From NCBI RefSeq assembly GCF_910591885.1, contig NW_025963610.1:62001-126000 (forward strand): DNA of 64,000 bases, written 5' to 3'. The translations under genes were made by a program, and so were the position numbers. This stretch comes from Bombus terrestris (Eukaryota; Arthropoda; Insecta; Hymenoptera; Apidae). Below the pieces are notes generated by a model. The model was given only the letters and a program-made list of their open reading frames with translations. It did no database searches and was not told the DNA's origin. Of this stretch, positions 50,701-62,850 are shown piece after piece. Position 1 is the stretch's first letter, and each line of letters starts with the position of its first letter.

Positions 50701-51190
50701 TGTCCCACGTTGTCCCACGTTGTCCCACGTTGTCCCACGTTGTCCCACGTTGTCCCACGTTGTCCCACGTTGTCCCACGGTGTCCAACGGTGTCCAACGG
50801 TGTCCAACGGTGTCCAACGATGTCCAACGGTGTCCAACGGTGTCCCACGGTGTCCAACGGTGTCCAACGGTGTCCCACGGTGTCCAACGGTGTCCCACGT
50901 TGTCCCACGTTGTCCCACGTTGTCCCACGTTGTCCCACGATGTCCCACGTTGTCCAACGATGTCCAACGGTGTCCCACGTTGTCCCACGTTGTCCTACGT
51001 TGTCCCACGTTGTCCCACGTTGTCCCACGTTGTCCCACGTTGTCCCACGGTGTCCAACGGTGTCCAACGATGTCCAACGGTGTCCAACGGTGTCCCACGT
51101 TGTCCCACGTTGTCCCACGGTGTCCAACGATGTCCAACGGTGTCCCACGTTGTCCCACGTTGTCCCACGTTGTCCCACGTTGTCCCACGT

Positions 51191-52980
51191 TGTTCCATGG
51201 TTTCCCACGTTGTCCCACAATGTCCACCGATGTCCAACGGTGTCCAACGGTGTCCAACGGTGTCCCACGGTGTCCAACGATGTCCAACGGTGTCCAACGA
51301 TGTCCAACGGTGTCCCACGTTGTCCCACGTTGTCCCACGTTGTCCCACGGTGTCCAACGGTGTCCCACGGTGTCCAACGGTATCCCACGTTGTCCCACGT
51401 TGTCCCATGTTGTCCCACGTTGTCCCACGTTGTCCCACGTTGTCCAACGGTGTCCCACGTTGTCCCACGTTGTCCCACGTTGTCCCACGGTGTCCAACGA
51501 TGTCCAACGGTGTCCAACGATGTCCAACGGTGTCCCACGATGTCCAACGATGTCCAACGATGTCCAACGGTGTCCAACGGTGTCCCACGTTGTCCCACGT
51601 TGTCCCACGTTGTCCCACGGTGTCCAACGATGTCCAACGGTGTCCCACGTTGTCCCACGTTGTCCCACGTTGTCCCACGTTGTCCCACGATGTCCCACGT
51701 TGTCCCACGTTGTCCCACGTTGTCCCACGTTGTCCCACGTTGTCCCACGTCGTCCCACGTTGTCCCACGTTGTCCCACGTTGTCCCACGTTGTCCCACGT
51801 TGTCCCACGTTGTCCCACGTTGTCCCACGTTGTCCCACGTTGTCCCACGTTGTCCCACGTTGTCCCACGATGTCCCACGTTGTCCCACGTTGTCCCACGG
51901 TGTCCAAATGTGTCCAACGGTGTCCAACGGTGTCCAACGGTGTCCCACGATGTCCACCGATGTCCAACGGTGTCCAACGGTGTCCAACGGTGTCCAACGG
52001 TGTCCAACGATGTCCAACGGTGTCCAACGATGTCCAACGGTGTCCCACGTTGTCCCACGTTGTCCCACGTTGTCCCACGTTGTCCCACGTTGTCCCACGG
52101 TGTCCAACGATGTCCAACGGTGTCCCACGTTGTCCAACGGTGTCCCACGTTGTCCCACGTTGTCCCACGTTGTCCCACGTTGTCCCACGTTGTCCCACGA
52201 TATCCCACGTTGTCCCACGTTGTCCCAAGTTGTCCCACGTTGTCCCACGTTGTCCCACGTTGTCCCACGTTGTCCCACGATGTCCCACGTTGTCCCACGT
52301 TGTCCCACGTTGTCCCACGTTGTCCCACGTTGTCCCATGTTGTCCCACGTTGTCCCACGTTGTCCCACGTTGTCCCACGTTGTCCCACGTTGTCCCACGT
52401 TGTCCCACGTTGTCCCACGTTGTCCCACGTTGTCCCACGTTGTCCCACGGTGTCCAACGATGTCCAACGGTGTCCCACGTTGTCCCACGTTGTCCCACGT
52501 TGTCCCACGGTGTCCAACGGTGTCCAACGGTGTCCAACGGTGTCCCACGGTGTCCAACGATGTCCAACGGTGTCCAACGATGTCCAACGGTGTCCCACGT
52601 TGTCCCACGTTGTCCCACGTTGTCCCACGTTGTCCCACGTTGTCCCACGGTGTCCAACGATGTCCAACGGTGTCCCACGTTGTCCCACGTTGTCCCACGT
52701 TGTCCCACGGTGTCCAACGATGTCCAACGGTGTCCCACGTTGTCCCACGTTGTCCCACGTTGTCCCACGTTGTTCCATGGCTTCCCACGTTGTCCCACGT
52801 TGTCCCACGGTGTCCAACGATGTCCAACGGTGTCCAACGGTGTCCCACGGTGTCCCACGGTGTCCCACGTTGTCCCACGTTGTCCCACGTTGTCCCACGT
52901 TGTCCCACGTTGTCCCACGTTGTCCCACGTTGTCCCACGTTGTCCCACGTTGTCCAACGGTGTCCCACGGTGTCCAACGG
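51191..52980. repeat. 1.95-kb-offset segmental duplication, copy 1
   Basis: The unit order matches 53141-54910 at 1,950 then 1,930 bp. Anchors are the dimer at 51191/53141, ACGTCGTCCC at 51748/53698, CAAATGTGTCC near 51905/53835 and TATCCCACG at 52201/54131. A third, partial copy lies 2,600 bp upstream, with anchors at 49151, 49301 and 49601. Confidence 0.8.
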
Positions 52981-53140
52981 TGTCCCACGGTGTCCAACGG
53001 TGTCCAACGGTGTCCAACGATGTCCAACGGTGTCCAACGGTGTCCCACGTTGTCCCACGTTGTCCCACGGTGTCCAACGATGTCCAACGGTGTCCCACGT
53101 TGTCCCACGTTGTCCCACGTTGTCCCACGTTGTCCCACGT

Positions 53141-54910
53141 TGTTCCATGGTTTCCCACGTTGTCCCACGATGTCCACCGATGTCCAACGGTGTCCAACGG
53201 TGTCCAACGGTGTCCCACGGTGTCCAACGATGTCCAACGGTGTCCAACGATGTCCAACGGTGTCCCACGTTGTCCCACGTTGTCCCACGTTGTCCCACGG
53301 TGTCCAACGGTGTCCCACGGTGTCCAACGGTATCCCACGTTGTCCCACGTTGTCCCATGTTGTCCCACGTTGTCCCACGTTGTCCCACGTTGTCCAACGG
53401 TGTCCCACGTTGTCCCACGTTGTCCCACGTTGTCCCACGGTGTCCAACGATGTCCAACGGTGTCCAACGATGTCCAACGGTGTCCCACGATGTCCAACGA
53501 TGTCCAACGATGTCCAACGGTGTCCAACGGTGTCCCACGTTGTCCCACGTTGTCCCACGTTGTCCCACGGTGTCCAACGATGTCCAACGGTGTCCCACGT
53601 TGTCCCACGTTGTCCCACGTTGTCCCACGTTGTCCCACGATGTCCCACGTTGTCCCACGTTGTCCCACGTTGTCCCACGTTGTCCCACGTTGTCCCACGT
53701 CGTCCCACGTTGTCCCACGTTGTCCCACGTTGTCCCACGTTGTCCCACGTTGTCCCACGTTGTCCCACGTTGTCCCACGTTGTCCCACGTTGTCCCACGT
53801 TGTCCCACGTTGTCCCACGTTGTCCCACGGTGTCCAAATGTGTCCAACGGTGTCCAACGGTGTCCAACGGTGTCCCACGATGTCCACCGATGTCCAACGG
53901 TGTCCAACGGTGTCCAACGGTGTCCCACGGTGTCCAACGATGTCCAACGGTGTCCAACGATGTCCAACGGTGTCCCACGTTGTCCCACGTTGTCCCACGT
54001 TGTCCCACGTTGTCCCACGTTGTCCCACGGTGTCCAACGATGTCCAACGGTGTCCCACGTTGTCCAACGGTGTCCCACGTTGTCCCACGTTGTCCCACGT
54101 TGTCCCACGTTGTCCCACGTTGTCCCACGATATCCCACGTTGTCCCACGTTGTCCCACGTTGTCCCACGTTGTCCCACGTTGTCCCACGTTGTCCCACGT
54201 TGTCCCACGATGTCCCACGTTGTCCCACGTTGTCCCACGTTGTCCCACGTTGTCCCACGTTGTCCCATGTTGTCCCACGTTGTCCCTCGTTGTCCCACGT
54301 TGTCCCACGTTGTCCCACGTTGTCCCACGTTGTCCCACGTTGTCCCACGTTGTCCCACGTTGTCCCACGTTGTCCCACGGTGTCCAACGATGTCCAACGG
54401 TGTCCCACGTTGTCCCACGTTGTCCCACGTTGTCCCACGGTGTCCAACGGTGTCCAACGGTGTCCAACGGTGTCCCACGGTGTCCAACGATGTCCAACGG
54501 TGTCCAACGATGTCCAACGGTGTCCCACGTTGTCCCACGTTGTCCCACGTTGTCCCACGTTGTCCCACGTTGTCCCACGGTGTCCAACGATGTCCAACGG
54601 TGTCCCACGTTGTCCCACGTTGTCCCACGTTGTCCCACGGTGTCCAACGATGTCCAACGGTGTCCCACGTTGTCCCACGTTGTCCCACGTTGTCCCACGT
54701 TGTTCCATGGTTTCCCACGTTGTCCCACGTTGTCCCACGGTGTCCAACGATGTCCAACGGTGTCCAACGGTGTCCCACGGTGTCCAACGGTGTCCCACGT
54801 TGTCCCACGTTGTCCCACGTTGTCCCACGTTGTCCCACGTTGTCCCACGTTGTCCCACGTTGTCCCACGTTGTCCCACGTTGTCCAACGGTGTCCCACGG
54901 TGTCCAACGG
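53141..54910. repeat. 1.95-kb-offset segmental duplication, copy 2
   Basis: This is the partner of 51191-52980. It has TTTCCC where the first copy has a private CTTCCC at 52781. Confidence 0.8.
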
Positions 54911-57900
54911 TGTCCCACGGTGTCCAACGGTGACCCACGTTGTCCCACGTTGTCCCACGTTGTCCCACATTGTCCCACGTTGTCCCACGTTGTCCCACGT
55001 TGTCCCACGTTGTCCCACGTTGTCCCACGGTGTCCAACGGTGTCCGACGGTGTCCAACGGTGTCCAACGATGTCCAACGGTGTCCAACGGTGTCCCACGT
55101 TGTCCCACGTTGTCCCACGGTGTCCAACGGTGTCCAACGGTGTCCAACGGTGTCCAACGATGTCCAACGATGTCCAACGGTGTCCAACGGTGTCCCACGT
55201 TGTCCCACGTTGTCCCACGGTGTCCAACGATGTCCAACGGTGTCCCACGTTGTCCCACGTTGTCCCACGTTGTCCCACGTTGTCCCACGTTGTTCCATGG
55301 TTTCCCACGTTGTCCCACGTTGTCCCACGTTGTCCCACGGTGTCCAACGATGTCCAACGGTGTCCAACGGTGTCCCACGGTGTCCAACGGTGTCCCACGT
55401 TGTCCCACGTTGTCCCACGTTGTCCCACGTTGTCCCACGTTGTCCCACGTTGTCCCACGTTGTCCCACGTTGTCCCACGTTGTCCCACGTTGTCCCACGT
55501 TGTCCCACGTTGTCCCACGTTGTCCCACGTTGTCCCACGTTGTCCCACGTTGTCCCACGATGTCCCACGTTGTCCAACGATGTCCAACGGTGTCCCACGT
55601 TGTCCCACGTTGTCCCACGGTGTCCAACGATGTCCAACGGTGTCCAACGGTGTCCCACGGTGTCCAACGGTGTCCCACGTTGTCCCACGTTGTCCCACGT
55701 TGTCCCACGTTGTCCCACGTTGTCCCACGTTGTCCCACGTTGTCCCACGTTGTCCCACGATGTCCCACGTTGTCCAACGATGTCCAACGGTGTCCCACGT
55801 TGTCCCACGTTGTCCTACGTTGTCCCACGTTGTCCAACGGTGTCCCACGTTGTCCCACGTTGTCCCACGTTGTCCCACGTTGTCGCACGATGTCCCACGT
55901 TGTCCCACGTTGTCCCACGTTGTCCCACGTTGTCCCACGTTGTCCCACGTTGTCCCTCGTTGTCCCACGTTGTCCCATGTTGTCCAACGATGTCCAACGG
56001 TGTCCCACGTTGTCCCACGTTGTCCCACGTTGTCCCACGTTGTCCCACGTTGTCCCACGTTGTCCCACGTTGTCCCACGTTGTCCCACGTTGTCCCACGT
56101 TGTCCCACGTTGTCCCACGTTGTCCCACGTGGTCCCACGTTGTCCCACGTTGTCCCACGGTGTCCAACGATGTCCAACGGTGTCCCACGTTGTCCAACGG
56201 TGTCCCACGTTGTCCCACGTTGTCCCACGTTGTCCCACGTTGTCCCACGATGTCCCACGTTGTCCCACGTTGTCCCACGTTGTCCCACGTTGTCCCACGT
56301 TGTCCCACGTTGTCCCACGTTGTCCCACGTTGTCCCACGTTGTCCCACGTTGTCCCACGTTGTCCCACGGTGTCCAACGATGTCCAACGGTGTCCAACGG
56401 TGTCCCACGGTGTCCAACGGTGTCCCACGTTGTCCCACGTTGTCCCACGTTGTCCCACGTTGTCCCACGTTGTCCCACGTTGTCCCACGTTGTCCAACGA
56501 TGTCCAACGGAGTCCCACGTTGTCCCACGTTGTTCCATGGTTTCCCACGTTGTCCCACGTTGTCCCACGTTGTCCCACGGTGTCCAACGATGTCCAACGG
56601 TGTCCAACGGTGTCCAACGGTGTCCAACGGTGTCCCACGTTGTCCCACGTTGTCCCACGTTGTCCCACGTTGTCCCACGTTGTCCCACGTTGTCCCACGT
56701 TGTCCCACGTTGTCCCATGTTGTCCCACGTTGTCCCACGTTGTCCGACGTTGTCCCACGTTGTCCCACGTTGTCCCACGTTGTCCCACGTTGTCCCACGT
56801 TGTCCCACGGTGTCCAGCGATGTCCAACGGTGTCCCACGATGTCCAACGATGTCCAACGATGTCCAACGGTGTCCAACGGTGTCCCACGTTGTCCCACGT
56901 TGTCCCACGTTGTCCCACGGTGTCCAACGATGTCCAACGGTGTCCCACGTTGTCCAACGGTGTCCCACGTTGTCCCACGTTGTCCCACGTTGTCCCACGT
57001 TGTCCCACGTTGTCCCACGTTGTCCCACGTTGTCCCACGTTGTCCCACGGTGTCCAACGATGTCCAACGGTGTCCAACGGTGTCCCACGGTGTCCAACGG
57101 TGTCCCACGTTGTCCCACGTTGTCCCACGTTGTCCCACGTTGTCCCACGTTGTCCCACGTTGTCCCACGTTGTCCAACGATGTCCAACGGTGTCCCACGT
57201 TGTCCCACGTTGTTCCATGGTTTCCCACGTTGTCCCACGTTGTCCCACGTTGTCCCACGGTGTCCAACGATGTCCAACGGTGTCCAACGGTGTCCAACGG
57301 TGTCCAACGGTGTCCCACGTTGTCCCACGTTGTCCCACGTTGTCCCACGGTGTCCAACGATGTCCAACGGTGTCCCACGTTGTCCCACGTTGTCCCACGT
57401 TGTCCCACGTTGTCCCACGTTGTCCCACGATGTCCCACGTTGTCCCACGTTGTCCCACGTTGTCCCACGTTGTCCCACGTTGTCCCACGTTGTCCCACGT
57501 TGTCCCACGTTGTCCCACGTTGTCCCACGTTGTCCCACGTTGTCCCACGTTGTCCCACGTTGTCCCACGTTGTCCCACGTTGTCCCACGGTGTCCAACGG
57601 TGTCCAACGATGTCCCACGTTGTCCCACGTTGTCCCACGTTGTCCCACGTTGTCCCACGTTGTCCCACGATGTCCCACGTTGTCCCACGTTGTCCCACGT
57701 TGTCCCACGTTGTCCCATGTTGTCCCACGTTGTCCCACGTTGTCCCACGTTGTCCCACGTTGTCCCACGGTGTCCAACGATGTCCAACGGTGTCCAGCGA
57801 TGTCCAACGGTGTCCCACGTTGTCCCACGTTTTCCCACGTTGTCCCACGTTGTCCCACGGTGTCCAACGATGTCCAACGATGTCCAACGGTGTCCCACGT

Positions 57901-58789
57901 TGTCCCACGTTGTTCCATGGTTTCCCACGTTGTCCCACGTTGTCCCACGTTGTCCCACGTTGTCCCACGTTGTCCCACGTTGTCCCACGTTGTCCCACGT
58001 TGTCCCACGATGTCCCACGTTGTCCCACGTTGTCCCACGTTGTCCCACGTTGTCCCACGTTGTCCCACGTTGTCCAACGATGTCCAACGGTGTCCAACGG
58101 TGTCCCACGTTGTCCCACGTTGTCCCACGTTGTCCCACGGTGTCCAACGATGTCCAACGGTGTCCCACGTTGTCCCACGTTGTCCCACGTTGTCCCTCGT
58201 TGTCCCACGTTGTCCCACGATGTCCCACGTTGTCCCACGTTGCCCCACGTTGTCCCACGTTGTCCCACGTTGTCCCACGTTGTCCCACGTTGTCCCACGT
58301 TGTCCCACGGTGTCCAACGATGTCCAACGGTGTCCAGCGATGTCCAACGGTGTCCCACGATGTCCAACGATGTCCAACGATGTCCAACGGTGTCCAACGG
58401 TGTCCCACGTTGTCCCACGTTGTCCCACGTTGTCCCACGGTGTCCAACGATGTCCAACGGTGTCCCACGTTGTCCAACGGTGTCCCACGTTGTCCCACGT
58501 TGTCCCACGTTGTCCCACGTTGTCCCACGTTGTCCCACGTTGTCCCACGGTGTCCAACGATGTCCAATGGTGTCCAACGGTGTCCCACGGTGTCCAACGG
58601 TGTCCCACGTTGTCCCACGTTGTCCCACGTTGTCCCACGTTGTCCCACGTTGTCCCACGTTGTCCAACGATGTCCAACGGTGTCCCACGTTGTCCCACGT
58701 TGTCCCACGTTGTCCCACGTTGTCCCACGTTGTCCCACGTTGTCCCACGTTGTCCCACGTTGTCCCACGTTGTCCCACGTTGTCCCACG

Positions 58790-60620
58790 GTGTAAAAAGA
58801 TGTCCAACGATGTCCAACGGTGTCCCACGATGTCCAACGATGTCCAACGATGTCCAACGGTGTCCAACGGTGTCCCACGTTGTCCCACGTTGTCCCGCGT
58901 TGTCCCACGGTGTCCAACGATGTCCAACGGTGTCCCACGTTGTCCAACGGTGTCCCACGTTGTCCAACGGTGTCCCACGTTGTCCCACGTTGTCCCACGT
59001 TGTCCCACGTTGTCCCACTATGTCCCACGTTGTCCCACGTTGTCCCACGTTGTCCCAAGTTGTCCCACGTTGTCCCACGTTGTCCCACGTTGTCCCACGT
59101 TGTCCCACGTTGTCCCACGTTGTCCCACGGTGTCCAACGATGTCCAACGGTGTCCCACGTTGTCCCACGTTGTCCCACGTTGTCCCACGTTGTCCCACGT
59201 TGTCCCACGTTGTCCCACGTTGTCCCACGTTGTCCCACGTTGTCCCACGATATCCCACGTTGTCCCACGTTGCCCCACGTTGTCCCACGGTGTCCAACGA
59301 TGTCCAACGGTGTCCCACGTTGTCCCACGTTGTCCCACGTTGTCCCACGTTGTCCCACGTTGTCCCACGATGTCCCACGTTGTCCCACGTTGCCCCACGT
59401 TGTCCCACGTTGTCCCACGTTGTCCCACGTTGTCCCACGTTGTCCCACGTTGTCCCACGGTGTCCAACGATGTCCAACGGTGTCCAGCGATGTCCAACGG
59501 TGTCCCACGATGTCCAACGATGTCCAACGATGTCCAACGTTGTCCAACGGTGTCCCACGTTGTCCCACGTTGTCCCACGTTGTCCCACGGTGTCCAACGA
59601 TGTGCAACGGTGTCCCACGTTGTCCAACGGTGTCCCACGTTGTCCCACGTTGTCCCACGTTGTCCCACGTTGTCCCACGTTGTCCCACGATGTCCCACGT
59701 TGTCCCACGTTGTCCCACGTTGTCCCACGTTGTCCCACGTTGTCCCACGTTGTCCCACGTTGTCCCACGTTGTCCCACGGTGTCCAACGATGTCCAACGG
59801 TGTCCAACGGTGTCCCACGGTGTCCAACGGTGCCCCACGTTGTCCCACGTTGTCCCACGTTGTCCCACGTTGTCCCACGTTGTCCCACGTTGTCCCACGT
59901 TGTCCAACGATGTCCAACGGTGTCCCACGTTGTCCCACGTTGTCCCACGTTGTCCCACGTTGTCCCACGTTGTCCCACGTTGTCCCACGTTGTCCCACGT
60001 TGTCCCACGTTGTCCCACGTTGTCCCACGGTGTCCAACGATGTCCAACGATGTCCAACGGTGTCCCACGATGTCCAACGATGTCCAACGATGTCCAACGG
60101 TGTCCAACGGTTTCCCACGTTGTCCCACGTTGTCCCACGTTGTCCCACGGTGTCCAACGATGTCCAACGGTGTCCCACGTTGTCCAACGGTGTCCCACGT
60201 TGTCCCACGTTGTCCCACGTTGTCCCACGTTGTCCCACGATGTCCCACGTTGTCCCACGTTGTCCCACGTTGTCCCAAGTTGTCCCGCGTTGTCCCACGT
60301 TGTCCCACGTTGTCCCACGTTGTCCCACGTTGTCCCACGTTGTCCCACGTTGTCCCACGGTGTCCAAGGATGTCCAACGGTGTCCAACGGTGTCCCACGG
60401 TGTCCAACGGTGTCCCACGTTGTACCACGTTGTCCCGCGTTGTCCCACGTTGTCCCGCGTTGTCCCACGTTGTCCCACGTTGTCCCACGGTGTCCAACGG
60501 TGTCCAACGATGTCCCACGTTGTCCGACGGTGTCCCACGTTGTCCCACGTTGTCCCACGTTGTCCCACGTTGTCCCACGATGTCCCACGTTGTCCCACGT
60601 TGTCCCACGTTGTCCATAGT
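58790..60620. repeat. 2.2-kb-offset segmental duplication, copy 1
   Basis: The unit order matches 61040-62850 at offsets of 2,250 falling to about 2,220-2,230 bp. Anchors are an AAAGATG unit at 58795/61045, GCGTTG at 58898/61148, the TTTCCC unit at 60111/62340, CAAGGATG at 60366/62595 and TCCGACGG at 60521/62750. A private TGTCCATAG at 60611 is absent from the other copy. Confidence 0.8.
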
Positions 60621-61039
60621 TGTCCCACGTTGTCCCACGTTGTCCCACGTTGTCCCACGTTGTCCCACGTTGTCCCACGGTGTCCAACGATGTCCAACGG
60701 TGTCCCACGTTGTCCAACGGTGTCCCACGTTGTCCCACGTTGTCCCACGTTGTCCCACGTTGTCCCACGTTGTCCCACGTTGTCCCACGGTGTCCAACGA
60801 TGTCCAACGGTGTCCAACGGTGTCCCACGGTGTCCAACGGTGTCCCACGTTGTCCCACGTTGTCCCACGTTGTCCCACGTTGTCCCACGTTGTCCCACGT
60901 TGTCCAACGAAGTCCAACGGTGTCCCACGTTGTCCCACGTTGTCCCACGTTGTCCCACGTTGTCCCACGTTGTCCCACGTTGTCCCACGTTGTCCCACGT
61001 TGTCCCACGTTGTCCCACGTTGTCCCACGTTGTCCCACG

Positions 61040-62850
61040 GTGTCCAAAGATGTCCAACGATGTCCAACGGTGTCCCACGATGTCCAACGATGTCCAACGA
61101 TGTCCAACGGTGTCCAACGGTGTCCCACGTTGTCCCACGTTGTCCCGCGTTGTCCCACGGTGTCCAACGATGTCCAACGGTGTCCCACGTTGTCCAACGG
61201 TGTCCCACGTTGTCCAACGGTGTCCCACGTTGTCCCACGTTGTCCCACGTTGTCCCACGTTGTCCCACGTTGTCCCACGTTGTCCCACTATGTCCCACGT
61301 TGTCCCACGTTGTCCCACGTTGTCCCAAGTTGTCCCACGTTGTCCCACGTTGTCCCACGTTGTCCCACGTTGTCCCACGTTGTCCCACGTTGTCCCACGG
61401 TGTCCAACGATGTCCAACGGTGTCCCACGTTGTCCCACGTTGTCCCACGTTGTCCCACGTTGTCCCACGATATCCCACGTTGTCCCACGTTGCCCCACGT
61501 TGTCCCACGGTGTCCAACGATGTCCAACGGTGTCCCACGTTGTCCCACGTTGTCCCACGTTGTCCCACGTTGTCCCACGTTGTCCCACGATGTCCCACGT
61601 TGTCCCACGTTGCCCCACGTTGTCCCACGTTGTCCCACGTTGTCCCACGTTGTCCCACGTTGTCCCACGTTGTCCCACGGTGTCCAACGATGTCCAACGG
61701 TGTCCAGCGATGTCCAACGGTGTCCCACGATGTCCAACGATGTCCAACGATGTCCAACGTTGTCCAACGGTGTCCCACGTTGTCCCACGTTGTCCCACGT
61801 TGTCCCACGGTGTCCAACGATGTCCAACGGTGTCCCACGTTGTCCAACGTGTCCCACGTTGTCCCACGTTGTCCCACGTTGTCCCACGTTGTCCCACGTT
61901 GTCCCACGATGTCCCACGTTGTCCCACGTTGTCCCACGTTGTCCCACGTTGTCCCACGTTGTCCCACGTTGTCCCACGTTGTCCCACGTTGTCCCACGGT
62001 GTCCAACGATGTCCAACGGTGTCCAACGGTGTCCCACGGTGTCCAACGGTGCCCCACGTTGTCCCACGTTGTCCCACGTTGTCCCACGTTGTCCCACGTT
62101 GTCCCACGTTGTCCCACGTTGTCCAACGATGTCCAACGGTGTCCCACGTTGTCCCACGTTGTCCCACGTTGTCCCACGTTGTCCCACATTGTCCCACGTT
62201 GTCCCACGTTGTCCCACGTTGTCCCACGTTGTCCCACGTTGTCCCACGTTGTCCCACGGTGTCCAACGATGTCCAACGATGTCCAACGGTGTCCCACGAT
62301 GTCCAACGATGTCCAACGATGTCCAACGGTGTCCAACGGTTTCCCACGTTGTCCCACGTTGTCCCACGTTGTCCCACGGTGTCCAACGATGTCCAACGGT
62401 GTCCCACGTTGTCCAACGGTGTCCCACGTTGTCCCACGTTGTCCCACGTTGTCCCACGTTGTCCCACGATGTCCCACGTTGTCCCACGTTGTCCCACGTT
62501 GTCCCAAGTTGTCCCGCGTTGTCCCACGTTGTCCCACGTTGTCCCACGTTGTCCCACGTTGTCCCACGTTGTCCCACGTTGTCCCACGGTGTCCAAGGAT
62601 GTCCAACGGTGTCCAACGGTGTCCCACGGTGTCCAACGGTGTCCCACGTTGTACCACGTTGTCCCGCGTTGTCCCACGTTGTCCCACGTTGTCCCACGTT
62701 GTCCCACGTTGTCCCACGGTGTCCAACGGTGTCCAACGATGTCCCACGTTGTCCGACGGTGTCCCACGTTGTCCCACGTTGTCCCACGTTGTCCCACGTT
62801 GTCCCACGATGTCCCACGTTGTCCCACGTTGTCCCACGTTGTCCCAAGTT
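61040..62850. repeat. 2.2-kb-offset segmental duplication, copy 2
   Basis: This is the partner of 58790-60620; it contains the 9-bp unit at 61847. A further partial copy of its right half (TTTCCC unit, later CAAGGATG) appears at about 63500-64000. Confidence 0.8.
61847..61855. other. Nine-base satellite unit (single-base deletion, register slip)
   Basis: The unit reads ACGTGTCCC, lacking one base of ACGGTGTCCC or ACGTTGTCCC. Every later unit is displaced by one base. The equivalent position in the partner copy near 59627 is a full 10-bp unit, so the loss follows the duplication. Confidence 0.93.

Larger units (their letters stand above)
26626..55820. repeat. Decamer satellite array, domain B
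   Basis: About 2,920 ten-base units share the canonical form and orientation of domain A, but with another set of rare variants. These are CCGATGTCCA (for example 27058, 28038, 29688), ACGTTGTCCT followed by ACG (31845 to 55815), ACGGTATCCA, ACGCTGTCCA, ACGAAGTCCC, ACGTAGTCCC and ACGTTGACCC. GCGATGTCCA and ACGTTTTCCC of domain A are not seen. ACGGTGTCCA and ACGATGTCCA units are more frequent than in the canonical-rich parts of domain A. In-frame stops exist here on both strands, for example TAG at 33190, 34600, 42630 and 43910 on the plus strand, and each TCCTACG gives a minus-strand TAG. I see no register slip in this domain. It holds no gene. Confidence 0.95.
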
